Assembly (NCBI RefSeq): GCF_003259315.1
Contig: NZ_QLLT01000007.1
Location: 1 to 41,915, forward strand
DNA from: Kitasatospora sp. SolWspMP-SS2h
Lineage (GTDB): Bacteria; Actinomycetota; Actinomycetes; Streptomycetales; Streptomycetaceae
Length of the DNA: 41,915 bases
Reading direction: 5' to 3'
In this document: positions 21,989 through 30,254 of the stretch, piece by piece
How the letters are laid out: each line of letters opens with the position of its first letter
Position numbering within the stretch: the first letter of the stretch is position 1
The notes under the pieces: generated by a model
What the model was told of the DNA's origin: nothing
The model's database searches: none
What the model saw: the letters and a program-made list of their open reading frames with translations, nothing else
Translations under genes and position numbers: made by a program

Positions 21989-22816
21989 ATGAGCACCACC
22001 GTCCCCCATGTGACCCTCAACAACGGCGTCGAGATGCCGCAGCTCGGCTTCGGCGTCTTCCAGGTCCCGGACGAGGAGACCACCGCGGCCGTCGCCGCCG
22101 CCCTGGAGGCCGGCTACCGCAGCATCGACACCGCCGCGGTCTACGGCAACGAGCACGGCGTCGGGAAGGCGCTGGCCGCGTCCGGGCTGCCGCGCGAGGA
22201 GCTGTTCGTCACCACCAAGCTGTGGAACGCCGACCAGGGCCACGACGAGACGCTGCGGGCCTTCGACGCCAGCCTCGACCGGCTCGGCCTGGAGTACGCC
22301 GACCTGTACCTGATCCACTGGCCCACCCCGGCCCGGGACCGGTACACCGACTCCTGGCGGGCGATCGGGGAGCTCGCCGCCGCGGGCCGGATCCGCGCCG
22401 CCGGCGTCTCCAACTTCCAGCCCGCGCACCTGACCCGGCTGATCGAGGCCGGCGGCCCCGTCCCGGCCGTCAACCAGGTCGAGCTGCACCCCGGCCTCCA
22501 GCAGGCCGAACTGCGCGCCTTCCACGCCGCGCACGGCATCGCCACCGAGGCGTGGAGCCCGCTCGCCCAGGGCGCCGTGCTGGACGACCCGGCGATCACC
22601 GCGATCGCCGAGCGCACCGGCAAGTCCCCCGCCCAGGTGGTGCTGCGCTGGCACCTCCAGCTCGGCAACCTGGTGATCCCCAAGTCGGTCACCCCGGCCC
22701 GGATCCGGCAGAACCTGGACGTCTTCGACTTCGCCCTCACCGAGGACGACCTGGCGGCGATCGCGGCCACCGACCGGGGCCTGCGCACCGGACCGGACCC
22801 GGACACCTTCAACTGA
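21989..22816 (+). CDS. Aldo/keto reductase
   Basis: This 275-residue (alpha/beta)8-barrel NADPH-dependent oxidoreductase has the catalytic tetrad visible as D47 (SIDTAAVYGNE), Y52, K77 (VTTKLWN) and H110 (LYLIHWP). The cofactor segment is VIPKSVTPARIRQNLDVFDF. It resembles the 2,5-diketo-gluconate reductase-like AKR5 group. The ATG at 21989 follows agaagga. It lies downstream of the MFS gene and is closed by a very strong terminator. The substrate cannot be told from sequence. Confidence 0.92.
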   Translation: MSTTVPHVTLNNGVEMPQLGFGVFQVPDEETTAAVAAALEAGYRSIDTAAVYGNEHGVGKALAASGLPREELFVTTKLWNADQGHDETLRAFDASLDRLGLEYADLYLIHWPTPARDRYTDSWRAIGELAAAGRIRAAGVSNFQPAHLTRLIEAGGPVPAVNQVELHPGLQQAELRAFHAAHGIATEAWSPLAQGAVLDDPAITAIAERTGKSPAQVVLRWHLQLGNLVIPKSVTPARIRQNLDVFDFALTEDDLAAIAATDRGLRTGPDPDTFN

Positions 22817-22849
22817 CCCCGCCGGCGCTCACCCGCCCTCCCCGCGAGC

Positions 22850-22895
22850 ACGGCACGGTGCCCCGGACGCCCAGGCGTCCGGGGCACCGTGCCGT
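22850..22895 (+). terminator. Terminator after the aldo/keto reductase gene
   Basis: A perfect 21-bp stem (22850-22870 with 22875-22895) with the loop ccag lies 33 bp after the stop. A second small inverted repeat (accccc at 22896-22901, gggggt at 22905-22910) follows. Confidence 0.9.
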
Positions 22896-22914
22896 ACCCC
22901 CGCCGGGGGTGGTG

Positions 22915-22969
22915 GTACCCCGGGCAAGAGGGGTACTAGCACCCCCGAAATCCGCCTGACGGACCGTCA
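22915..22969. promoter_or_regulatory. Inverted repeats upstream of the sensor kinase gene
   Basis: Two palindromes lie before the kinase start. GTACCCC (22915-22921) is paired with GGGGTAC (22930-22936). A perfect odd palindrome, TGACGGACCGTCA, lies at 22957-22969, about 45 bp before the start. They are plausible operators, but no family-specific assignment can be made. Confidence 0.4.
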
Positions 22970-23014
22970 TGCTGGAAGCACAGTGATTCGGTGAAGGCGA
23001 AATGGGGCCAGGAC

Positions 23015-24328
23015 ATGAGTGCACGTGTGGAAGGAACGGAGAAGACCCGTCCGGAGCTCGGCGGAGCGGCCGCGCTGGTGCTCCGCGGGGTGTCCCTGAC
23101 CGGGATCGCCCTCGGGGAGGCGCTGCTGCTGCTCTGGTTCTGCCTCGTGGTGTGCCTCAGCTTCGTCGGCGTCGGCCTGCTGCTGCTGCCCGGCGCGCTG
23201 GACGCGATCCGGTCGGACGCCCGCCTCCAGCGCCGGCTGGCGCTGCGCTGGTCCGGCGTCCGGGTGGACGCGGCCTACCCGCCGGAGCCCGCCGACGGCC
23301 CGGCCCGGACCCGCCTGCGGCGGGCCCACCGGATGCTCGGTGAGCGCGCGACCTGGCGGGACCTGCTCTGGACGCTGGTCAACCCGGTAGTCGGGCCGGT
23401 GCTGGCGCTGCTGCCGGCCGTCGCGGTCCTGGGCGGCCTCTGGGGCCTGGCGCTGCCGTTCACGTGGAGGGGGCTGAGCGAGTCCTGGGACGGCATCTGG
23501 TTCACCTTCGTCCCGGTCCGGAGCCAGGGCACCGCGATCCTGGCCGCCGTCCTGGGCGCGGTGGAGCTCGCCGTGGGCGTGCTGCTGCTGCCGAGGCTGA
23601 TGCTCGGCCTGCACGGCCGCTGGGTGCGGCTGGTCCTGGGCTCCACCCGGGCCGACCTGACCAACCGGGTCGAGCACCTGGCCAACTCCCGCTCGGACGC
23701 GATGGACATGCAGGCCAACGAGCTGCGCCGGATCGAGCGCGACCTGCACGACGGCGCCCAGGTCCGGCTGGTCGCCCTCGGGCTGACGCTCTCGGCCGCC
23801 GAGTCGCTGATCGAGCAGAACCCGGCGGCGGTGCGCGCGCTGCTCGCCGAGGCCAAGGACAACTCGGCCAAGGCGCTCAACGAACTGCGCGACCTGGTGC
23901 ACGGCGTGCACCCGCCGCTGCTGGCCGACCGCGGCCTGGTGGACGCCGTCCGCACGCTGACGCTGGAACTGCCGCAGCGGGTCCAGCTGACCGGCTCGGT
24001 GCCGGGCCGGCTGCCCGCCCCGGTGGAGTCGGCGGCCTACTTCGCGATCGCCGAACTGCTCAACAACGTGACCAAGCACGGCAAGGCCACCGAGGTGACG
24101 GTCGACATCCACTACGTCGACCGCGAACTGCGGGTCTCCGTGCACGACAACGGCGTCGGCGGCGCCGACGCCGGGCGCGGCAGCGGGCTGCGCGGGGTCG
24201 AGCGGCGGCTGGCCGCCTTCGACGGCCTGCTCGCGATCAACAGCCCCGCCGGCGGCCCGACCATGGCGGCCTTCTCCATCGGCTGCGACCTGCTGCCCGA
24301 CACCACCGGCACCACCCAGGGCGACTAG
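23015..24328 (+). CDS. Sensor histidine kinase (PF13796 putative sensor domain, NarX/HPK7 type)
   Basis: This 437-residue kinase has four hydrophobic segments in its first about 210 residues, in the arrangement of the actinobacterial 'putative sensor' domain. The HisKA_3 box has H245 in RIERDLHDGAQVRLVALGL. A HATPase domain follows (AELLNNVTKHGKATEV, VHDNGVGGAD, GSGLRGVERRLAAFDG). Kinases of this type normally sit next to a NarL-type regulator, which is absent here. The best candidate partner is the regulator gene at 38492. The ATG at 23015 is preferred; a GTG at 22991 has no binding site. Confidence 0.9.
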   Translation: MSARVEGTEKTRPELGGAAALVLRGVSLTGIALGEALLLLWFCLVVCLSFVGVGLLLLPGALDAIRSDARLQRRLALRWSGVRVDAAYPPEPADGPARTRLRRAHRMLGERATWRDLLWTLVNPVVGPVLALLPAVAVLGGLWGLALPFTWRGLSESWDGIWFTFVPVRSQGTAILAAVLGAVELAVGVLLLPRLMLGLHGRWVRLVLGSTRADLTNRVEHLANSRSDAMDMQANELRRIERDLHDGAQVRLVALGLTLSAAESLIEQNPAAVRALLAEAKDNSAKALNELRDLVHGVHPPLLADRGLVDAVRTLTLELPQRVQLTGSVPGRLPAPVESAAYFAIAELLNNVTKHGKATEVTVDIHYVDRELRVSVHDNGVGGADAGRGSGLRGVERRLAAFDGLLAINSPAGGPTMAAFSIGCDLLPDTTGTTQGD

Positions 24329-24398
24329 CCCGCCACCGGCCACGGGGGCGCCGCGGGCCGGCGGCGCCCCTCCCCGGCCGCGGGGCCCCGCGACGGCC

Positions 24399-24490
24399 CC
24401 TCCTCCGGCATGCCCGGACAGCCCTTCCTCCGGCATGCCCGGCGGCTCCTCCTCCGGCGTGCCCGACGGCCCTTCCCCCGGCATGCCCGG
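24399..24490. repeat. 24-bp tandem repeat, four imperfect copies
   Basis: Copies of tcctccggcatgcccgg begin at about 24401, 24426, 24450 and 24474, a period of 24-25 bp. The third copy reads gtg in place of atg and the fourth ccc in place of ctc. The repeat lies in the 257-bp gap between the kinase and MMPL genes. A 24-bp period equals eight codons, so it could be the remnant of a coding repeat, but no gene is supported here. Confidence 0.8.
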
Positions 24491-24585
24491 AAGCGGCCCG
24501 CACCCGTTCCCCCCGGCCCGCCGGGCGGTCCCCGCCCGCCGACGGCACGACTCCTCTTCCGCCCCTGAACGAAGGACCGATCGAC

Positions 24586-26778
24586 ATGACGGGCAAGAAA
24601 CGCCACTTCGCCTCGCGGATGGGCCGGTGGAGCGCCAACCATCCGTGGTGGGCCGTCCTCATCTGGCTGCTGCTGACCGTGCTCGCCTTCTCCATCGGCA
24701 CGGTGGTGAAGGGCCGGGAGGCCACCAACCAGGAACTCCTGGTCGGGCAGGCGGCCACCGCCGACCGGATCGTCAACGAGAACGGCCTGCGCGGCCCGGC
24801 CACCGAGAACGTGCTGGTCGGCCCGCTCGACGGCCGGCTGGACGACGCGTCCGCCGCGGCCGCCGCCGAGCTGAAGCAGCAGCTCGGCGCGCTCGACGGG
24901 GTCGCCTCGGTGTCCGACCCGATCCCCTCCGCCGACCAGCGGGTCCTGCTGCTGCAGGTCGCCGTCAAGGGCGACCCCGACACCGCGAACGACCGGGTCG
25001 CGCCGCTGCTGGCGGCCACCCGGGCGGTCCAGCGGGCGCACCCCGACCTGCGGGTCGAGGAGGTCGGCGAAGCCTCGATCAAGAGCGACTTCCAGGACTG
25101 GCTCGGCAAGGACCTGCAGAGGGCGACCACCATCAGCGTGCCGGTCACCCTGGTCATCCTGGCGCTGATCTTCGGCGCCGTGGTGATGGCCGGCGTGCCG
25201 GTGCTGCTGGGCCTGACCGCGGTGGCCTCCACCCTGGGCCTGTGGGCGCTGGCCTCCCAGGTGGTGCCCGACCCGGGCACGGTGACGGACGTCATCGTGC
25301 TGATGGGCCTGGCGGTCGGCGTCGACTACTGCCTCTTCTACCTGCGCCGCTTCCGCGAGGAGACGGCCAAGGGCTACGGCGCGACCTCGGCGGTGGAGAT
25401 CGCCGCGGCGACCTCCGGCCACTCGGTGGTGGTCTCCGGCGTCGCGGTGCTGGTCTCGATGGCCGGGCTCTACCTGGCCGGCGACCTGATGCTGGCCTCG
25501 ATGGCCACCGGCGCGATCATCGTGGTCGCGGTGGCGATGCTCTCGGCCGTCACCGTGCTGCCGGCCCTGCTGGTCAAGCTGGGCCGGGCGGTCGACCGGC
25601 CGCGGATCCCGCTGGTGTGGCGCCTCACCCGGAGCCGGAGCAACCCGCGGGCCTGGAACTTCCTGCTGCGCCCGGCCACCAGGCACCCGCTGGTCTCGCT
25701 GGTGCTCGCGGTCGGCGCGCTGGTGGCGCTGGCGCTGCCCGCGCTGGGGATGGACCTGAAGGCCACCCAGATCGCGGACTACCCGCGCACCCTGGCCACG
25801 ATGCAGAGCTACGACCGGCTGCTCGCCGCGTTCCCGTCGAACGCCAACACCGACGTGGTGGCGGTGAAGACGCCGGCCGGGCAGCAGGAGGCGGTCCGCG
25901 GGCGGCTGGAGCAGCTCGCCGAACAGCTCGGGCGGGAGCCGCTGTTCGCCAGGGACATCCCGCCGACGGTCCGGGTCTCGGCGGACGGGCGCGGCGCCGT
26001 CCTGGAGGCGGGCACGCCGACGCCGCCGGGCACCTCCCCGGCCCGGGACTCGGTCGACCGGCTGCGGGACGTGCTGGTGCCGGCGGCGCTGAAGGACCTG
26101 CCGGGCCTGGAGTACGCGGTCGGCGGCGACCAGGCGGACGACATGGACTACACCGCCAACCTGAAGGACCGGCTGCCGATGGTGATGGGCGTGGTGTTCG
26201 CCCTGACCTTCCTGATCATCGTGCTGGCGTTCCGCTCGGTGGTGGTGGCGCTGACCACCGTGGTGCTCAACCTGCTCTCGGTCGCGGCCTCGTTCGGCTT
26301 CCTGTGCCTGGTCTTCCAGCACACCTGGGCGGACGGGCTGCTCGACTACCACTCGACCGGGCACGTGGTCTCCTGGGTGCCGGTGCTGCTCTTCGTGATC
26401 CTGTCGGGCCTGTCGCTGGACTACCACGTCTTCGTGGTCAGCCGGATCCGGGAGGGCGTGGTGGCCGGCATGACCACCCGCAACGCGGTGCTGGACGGCA
26501 TCACCAGGACCGCCGGCGTGGTGACCGGCGCGGCCGCGGTCATGGTGGCGGTGTTCGCCACCTTCGGGACGCTGACCTTCATCGAGCTGAAGCAGATCGG
26601 CGTCGGGCTGGCGGTGGCCATCGTGCTGGACGCCACGGTGATCCGGATCTTCGTCCTGCCGGCCGCGATGACCCTGCTGGGCCGGGCCAACTGGTGGCCC
26701 TCGCGCACCGGCCGGGCGGTCACCGCGGACCTGCCGCGGCGCAGCGACGGGGCGCACCAGGAGCCGGTGGACGTCTGA
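24586..26778 (+). CDS. MMPL family (RND-type) transporter
   Basis: This 730-residue protein has the duplicated RND layout. One N-terminal transmembrane helix (PWWAVLIWLLLTVLAFSIGTVV) is followed by an extracytoplasmic domain, five helices, a second extracytoplasmic domain and five more helices. MMPL markers include VLMGLAVGVDYCLFYLRRFREE and its second-half equivalent ILSGLSLDYHVFVVSRIREG. MMPL proteins export lipids or lipophilic metabolites using the proton gradient. The ATG at 24586 follows gaagga. It probably serves product export or resistance for the cluster and may be controlled by the kinase encoded upstream. Confidence 0.94.
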   Translation: MTGKKRHFASRMGRWSANHPWWAVLIWLLLTVLAFSIGTVVKGREATNQELLVGQAATADRIVNENGLRGPATENVLVGPLDGRLDDASAAAAAELKQQLGALDGVASVSDPIPSADQRVLLLQVAVKGDPDTANDRVAPLLAATRAVQRAHPDLRVEEVGEASIKSDFQDWLGKDLQRATTISVPVTLVILALIFGAVVMAGVPVLLGLTAVASTLGLWALASQVVPDPGTVTDVIVLMGLAVGVDYCLFYLRRFREETAKGYGATSAVEIAAATSGHSVVVSGVAVLVSMAGLYLAGDLMLASMATGAIIVVAVAMLSAVTVLPALLVKLGRAVDRPRIPLVWRLTRSRSNPRAWNFLLRPATRHPLVSLVLAVGALVALALPALGMDLKATQIADYPRTLATMQSYDRLLAAFPSNANTDVVAVKTPAGQQEAVRGRLEQLAEQLGREPLFARDIPPTVRVSADGRGAVLEAGTPTPPGTSPARDSVDRLRDVLVPAALKDLPGLEYAVGGDQADDMDYTANLKDRLPMVMGVVFALTFLIIVLAFRSVVVALTTVVLNLLSVAASFGFLCLVFQHTWADGLLDYHSTGHVVSWVPVLLFVILSGLSLDYHVFVVSRIREGVVAGMTTRNAVLDGITRTAGVVTGAAAVMVAVFATFGTLTFIELKQIGVGLAVAIVLDATVIRIFVLPAAMTLLGRANWWPSRTGRAVTADLPRRSDGAHQEPVDV

Positions 26779-26799
26779 CCGGCCCGGCGGCCGTCGGAG

Positions 26800-26826
26800 G
26801 GGGCGGGGTCGCGAGGACCCCGCCCC
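26800..26826 (+). terminator. Terminator after the MMPL gene
   Basis: An 11-bp stem (ggggcggggtc at 26800-26810 with its complement at 26816-26826) and a 5-nt loop separate the MMPL gene from the promoter region of the mbtH operon. Confidence 0.75.
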
Positions 26827-26845
26827 GGCTCCGGCGGACGGCGGC

Positions 26846-26890
26846 GATCAGCCGTTCGTCAGTTCCGCGTCAGCAGCCATGGAGCATAGT
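26846..26890 (+). promoter_or_regulatory. Candidate SARP operator and promoter, mbtH operon
   Basis: Three heptads lie at exact 11-bp spacing: GATCAGC (26846-26852), CGTCAGT (26857-26863) and CGTCAGC (26868-26874). Ten bases later comes the -10-like CATAGT (26885-26890). The layout matches SARP-bound promoters, where direct repeats on one helix face replace the -35. Two further sets with the same consensus occur at 31551 and 39242. Confidence 0.7.
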
Positions 26891-26907
26891 GGTCAACGGA
26901 GTTGACC
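26891..26907. promoter_or_regulatory. Palindrome overlapping the predicted mbtH transcription start
   Basis: The perfect inverted repeat GGTCAAC, gga, GTTGACC begins one base after the -10-like box. It would therefore cover the predicted transcription start. Its left arm is the same heptad as one copy in the operator at 39253. It could be a repressor site or a second activator site. Confidence 0.5.
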
Positions 26908-26934
26908 CTGGAAGACGGACAGGACGGAACCCCG

Positions 26935-27141
26935 ATGAGCAACCCCTTCGACGATCCCGACGGCACGTTCCACGTACTGGTGAACGGCGAGAACCAGCAC
27001 AGCCTGTGGCCCGCCTTCGCCGAGGTCCCGGCGGGCTGGCGCGAGGCGCTCAGCTCGGTGCCCCGGGAGGAGGCGGTGCGCTTCGTCGACGAGAACTGGA
27101 CCGACCTGCGGCCGCTCAGCCTGATCGAGCGCGGGGCCTGA
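26935..27141 (+). CDS. MbtH-like protein
   Basis: This 68-residue protein has the family pattern NPFDD...FHVLVNGENQHSLWP....PAGW....S...R.....FVDENWTDLRPLSL. MbtH-like proteins bind NRPS adenylation domains and are often needed for their folding or activity. The natural partner is the NRPS starting at 40436. The ATG at 26935 is preferred over the in-frame ATG at 26902, which lies inside the palindrome and has no family homology. The next gene starts 3 bp after the stop. Confidence 0.95.
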   Translation: MSNPFDDPDGTFHVLVNGENQHSLWPAFAEVPAGWREALSSVPREEAVRFVDENWTDLRPLSLIERGA

Positions 27142-27144
27142 GCC

Positions 27145-28092
27145 GTGGCGGCCCAGGCGGCGATCGAGGCGGAGGGCCTCCGCAAGAACTACTGGGACCA
27201 GCAGGTCCTCAAGGGGATCGACCTGCACGTCCCGGCGGGCACCGTGCTCGGGCTGCTCGGTCCCAACGGGGCGGGCAAGACCACGACGGTCCGCATCCTC
27301 AGCACCCTGCTCGGACCGGACGGCGGCCGGGCCGCGGTGGCCGGGTTCGACGTCGCCGCCGCGCCGCGCGAGGTGCGCCGCCGGATCGGGCTGTCCGGCC
27401 AGTACGCCGCGGTGGACGAGGAGCTGACGGGCCGCGAGAACCTGGTCCTGCTCGGCCGGCTGCTGCGCCTGGGCCGGGCCGGGGCCCGGGCCAGGGCGGA
27501 CGAGCTGCTGGCGCGATTCGACCTCGCGGACACCGGCGACAAGCCGCTGCGGGCCTACTCGGGCGGCATGCGCCGCCGGCTGGACCTGGCGAGCACGCTG
27601 GTCGGCGGCCCCGAGGTGATCTTCCTGGACGAGCCGACCACCGGGCTCGACCCGTCCAGCCGGCTGGTCCTGTGGTCCGTGGTGCGCGACCTGGTGGCCG
27701 ACGGCGTGACCGTCCTGCTGACCACCCAGTACCTGGAGGAGGCCGACGAGCTGGCCGACCGGATCGTGGTGATCGACAAGGGCGTGGTGGCCGCCGAGGG
27801 CACCGCCGACGAACTCAAGCGCAAGGTCGGCCAGGAGCGGCTGGAGGTCACCGTGGCCGATCCGGCCGACCTGCCGGCGGCGCTCTCCGCGCTGAACCCG
27901 CTGATGGTCGGCGAGCTGACCCGGGACGACCGCAGGGGCGTGCTGGGCGTGCAGTTGAACGACGGGCTGGCCGGGGTCTCGGCCGCCGCCGCCGCGCTGC
28001 ACGCGGCCGGCATCCAGGTCAGCGGCCTCGCCCAGCGCCGCCCCTCGCTGGACGACGTGTTCCTGGAACTCACCGGCCACCGGGCCGCGTAG
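27145..28092 (+). CDS. ABC transporter ATP-binding protein (DrrA type)
   Basis: This 315-residue ATPase has Walker A GPNGAGKTTT, Q-loop SGQYAAVDEELTGRENL, signature YSGGMRRRLDL and Walker B VIFLDEPTTGLDP. The C-terminal extension is typical of DrrA-like drug exporters (GLAQRRPSLDDVFLELTG). DrrA proteins work with a DrrB permease. No permease gene follows, and the PPTase gene starts 4 bp later. The GTG at 27145 lies 3 bp after mbtH, implying translational coupling. A permease may lie beyond the right edge, or this ATPase may pair with one elsewhere. Confidence 0.92.
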   Translation: MAAQAAIEAEGLRKNYWDQQVLKGIDLHVPAGTVLGLLGPNGAGKTTTVRILSTLLGPDGGRAAVAGFDVAAAPREVRRRIGLSGQYAAVDEELTGRENLVLLGRLLRLGRAGARARADELLARFDLADTGDKPLRAYSGGMRRRLDLASTLVGGPEVIFLDEPTTGLDPSSRLVLWSVVRDLVADGVTVLLTTQYLEEADELADRIVVIDKGVVAAEGTADELKRKVGQERLEVTVADPADLPAALSALNPLMVGELTRDDRRGVLGVQLNDGLAGVSAAAAALHAAGIQVSGLAQRRPSLDDVFLELTGHRAA

Positions 28093-28096
28093 CGCG

Positions 28097-28825
28097 ATGG
28101 CACAGCCGAACGCGGTCAGCTGCCGGGTGCTCTGGTCGCCGGTGGTCGACCGGGCCCGGGTGCGCGCCCTGATGTCCGACGAGGAACGGGCCCGGTACGG
28201 GCAGTTGGCCGCGCCCGAGGACCGGGCCCGGTACGCCACCGCCCGGGCCCTGGTCCGCACCGCGCTGGGCCGGGCCACCGGGGTGGCGCCGAGGGCGGTG
28301 GCGTTCAGCCGCCGGTGCCGGTACTGCGGCGGCCCGCACGGCAAACCGCGGGTGCCCGGCGCCGCCGCGCGGTTCTCGCTCTCGCACTCCGGCGGGCGGG
28401 TGGTGCTGGCCGTCGCCGAGCACGCCGAGCCGGGGGTGGACGTGGAGCGGGTCGCCGCCCGCGAGGTGGACCGGCTGGCGCCCCGGGTGCTCTCCGAACG
28501 GGAGCTGGCGGACTTCCGGGAGATCCGCCCGGAGGACCGGCCGGCGGCCTACCACGTCTACTGGACCAGGAAGGAGGCGGTCCTCAAGGCGGTCGGCCGC
28601 GGGCTCTCCGTGCCGCTGCGCGGCCTCACCCTGGCCGCGCCCGGGCAGCGCGCGGCGCTGCTGTCCTGGGACGGCGCCCCCGGGGCCGGGGGAGCGGGCG
28701 CGCCGGCCATCGCGCTGGCCGACCTGCGTCCCGGCCCCGGGTACGCGGCGGCCCTGGCCGTCGAGACCCCGGGGCGGATCGAACTGGCCGAGTGGGACCT
28801 CGACGGCCCGCTGGACGTGCCGTGA
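28097..28825 (+). CDS. Sfp-type 4'-phosphopantetheinyl transferase
   Basis: This 242-residue enzyme transfers phosphopantetheine from CoA to carrier proteins. Visible motifs are RFSLSHSGG, GVDVERV (Mg ligands D115 and E117) and WTRKEAVLKAVGRGL (K159, E160). A short CRYCGGPHGKP block precedes them. The ATG at 28097 lies 4 bp after the ABC gene. Its place in the mbtH operon suggests it activates the free-standing ACP at 35474 and the NRPS carrier domains. A hairpin follows the stop. Confidence 0.95.
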   Translation: MAQPNAVSCRVLWSPVVDRARVRALMSDEERARYGQLAAPEDRARYATARALVRTALGRATGVAPRAVAFSRRCRYCGGPHGKPRVPGAAARFSLSHSGGRVVLAVAEHAEPGVDVERVAAREVDRLAPRVLSERELADFREIRPEDRPAAYHVYWTRKEAVLKAVGRGLSVPLRGLTLAAPGQRAALLSWDGAPGAGGAGAPAIALADLRPGPGYAAALAVETPGRIELAEWDLDGPLDVP

Positions 28826-28828
28826 GCA

Positions 28829-28852
28829 CTCCGGCTGCCGGAGCAGCCGGAG
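28829..28852. terminator. Bidirectional terminator between the PPTase and SARP genes
   Basis: A 10-bp perfect stem (ctccggctgc at 28829-28838 with gcagccggag at 28843-28852) with the loop cgga lies between two convergent genes. Confidence 0.75.
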
Positions 28853-28884
28853 GGGCCCGCCGGACGGAAGGGGGACTCAGCCGG

Positions 28885-29718
28885 TCACCGCGCGTCGGCC
28901 CAGACCAGGCCGGCGTCGATCGACGGGTCCTGGGCCAGGATGGCCTGCTGGAGACCGCGCATCTTCTTCCGGGGTTCCAGTCCGAGTTCGTTGTTCAACC
29001 AGGAACGGACCCGCTGGAACGTCGCCAGCGCCTCGCCCTGGCGGCCGGCCCGGTAGAGCGCGAGCATCAGTAACTCGGACATCCGCTCCCGTTCCGGATG
29101 CTCGCAGGCCAGCTGTTCCAGCTCGTTGACCGCGTTGCCCTCGGCGCCCACGCTCAGGCGGGCCTCGTAGAGGTCCTCCAGGGCGTCCAGCCGGCGGCTG
29201 TTGAGCCGGTTGACCTGGCTGTGGCAGCGCAGCCCGCCGGAGACGTCGAGCAGGGCCGGTCCGCGCCAGAGCCGCAGCGCCTCCTCCAGCCGCTGCGCCG
29301 CCTCGTACGGCTGGTCGCGCAGCAGTGCGGCGCCGCGGGCGGCCAGCGCGTCGAATCTTCGGGCGTCGACCGCCTCCGGTGGCAGGTCGAGCAGGTACCC
29401 GCTGGCCGAGGTGGGCACCAGCAGGTTCCCGGGGACGCCGGTGACCGCCTCCAGGGAGGTGCGCAGCCGGCGCATGTTCGCCTGGAGGGCGTTCTTGGGG
29501 TTCTTCGAGGCCTGGTCGGAGAAGAGCTCCTCGATCAGGACGTCCATCGAGACGACCTCGCCCGGGCTGAAGCTCAGCACCGCGAGCAGGGTCCGCACCC
29601 GGTTCGCGCCGATGCCGTCGTGCCGGTCCTCGATCGACACCCGCAGCGATCCGAGGATTTCGATGGATACCCGGTTCCTGGCGTCGAACCGGCTTTCTAC
29701 TGGGTGGTAATATCTCAT
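28885..29718 (-). CDS. SARP-family transcriptional activator
   Basis: This 277-residue regulator has an OmpR-type winged helix at about residues 20-110 (ILGSLRVSIEDRHDGIGANRVRTLLAVLSFSPGEVVSMDVLIEELF). A BTAD domain follows (DALEDLYEARLSVGAEGNAVNELEQLACEHPERERMSELLMLALYRAGRQGEALATFQRVR). It has no extra ATPase domain, so it is a short SARP like ActII-ORF4 or RedD. It is the likely binder of the triple-heptad boxes at 26846, 31551 and 39242. Codon 216 (29071-29073) is the rare leucine codon TTA, suggesting dependence on the bldA tRNA. The ATG at 29718 is preferred; upstream in-frame sequence to 29871 shows no family similarity. Confidence 0.93.
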   Translation of the reverse strand: MRYYHPVESRFDARNRVSIEILGSLRVSIEDRHDGIGANRVRTLLAVLSFSPGEVVSMDVLIEELFSDQASKNPKNALQANMRRLRTSLEAVTGVPGNLLVPTSASGYLLDLPPEAVDARRFDALAARGAALLRDQPYEAAQRLEEALRLWRGPALLDVSGGLRCHSQVNRLNSRRLDALEDLYEARLSVGAEGNAVNELEQLACEHPERERMSELLMLALYRAGRQGEALATFQRVRSWLNNELGLEPRKKMRGLQQAILAQDPSIDAGLVWADAR

Positions 29719-30254
29719 TCTCTGCGACCCGATTCCGAGGCTCTGACCGCAATAAGGACACGTCTGCGCATGCGTCGCCCGGCCTGTCTCCACTGGGCGG
29801 CGCTGATCCCTACAACCGGTCAATGGGGTGGTGTGCGGTGGGATGCGGCCTAAGGCCGACGGGCGGGCCAATGGCCCGCCCGTAGCGTGCTTTCGTGGCG
29901 CAGCGCTACGGCAGAAGGTGACACTGCCCCGGTAGCGGGACCGGGCGGCCCGGGCGCCCGGGTGGAGAAAGGGCCGAGTGGTCGATCATCGAATTCCCCC
30001 GTCGTGTCCGTCCGAATCGCCCGCGCCCTTCCTGAGGGGGCGGACGTGTACCGAGTATTTCCTGGGTGAGCAGGCGCGGGCCGACCGCCGGCGCCGACCG
30101 CAGTCGGCAATGCGGCCCGGATCAACCTAACACGATCAGTCGAATTCCTTGCCGATTCCGGGGGCCCGGTAAACCTCCAACACCCGCCCCGCGGACGCTA
30201 CCTGATACCCCGTCAGGCGGCGTCACGCGGGGGTGCCGGAGTGTCGGCGTACCG
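29719..30254. other. Intergenic region upstream of the SARP gene
   Basis: This 536-bp region separates the SARP start from the stop of the SbnB-like gene. It contains the near-perfect palindrome gggcgggcca, a, tggcccgccc (29861-29881), about 145 bp before the SARP start, which could be an operator. No convincing gene or heptad set is seen; open frames here are low-complexity. Confidence 0.45.

Noticed and set aside
24399..24490. CRISPR-like array
   Set aside because: Repeats are adjacent, without unique spacers, and only four imperfect copies exist; it is a tandem repeat.
24435..28172. A 1245-codon rightward open frame over the MMPL, mbtH and ABC genes
   Set aside because: Low-complexity Gly/Arg/Pro translation out of frame with three recognisable families; it is a GC-rich shadow.
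29719..29871. N-terminal extension of the SARP containing a CPYCGQS motif
   Set aside because: The motif looks zinc-like, but the extension has no family support, and the ATG at 29718 gives the usual SARP length.
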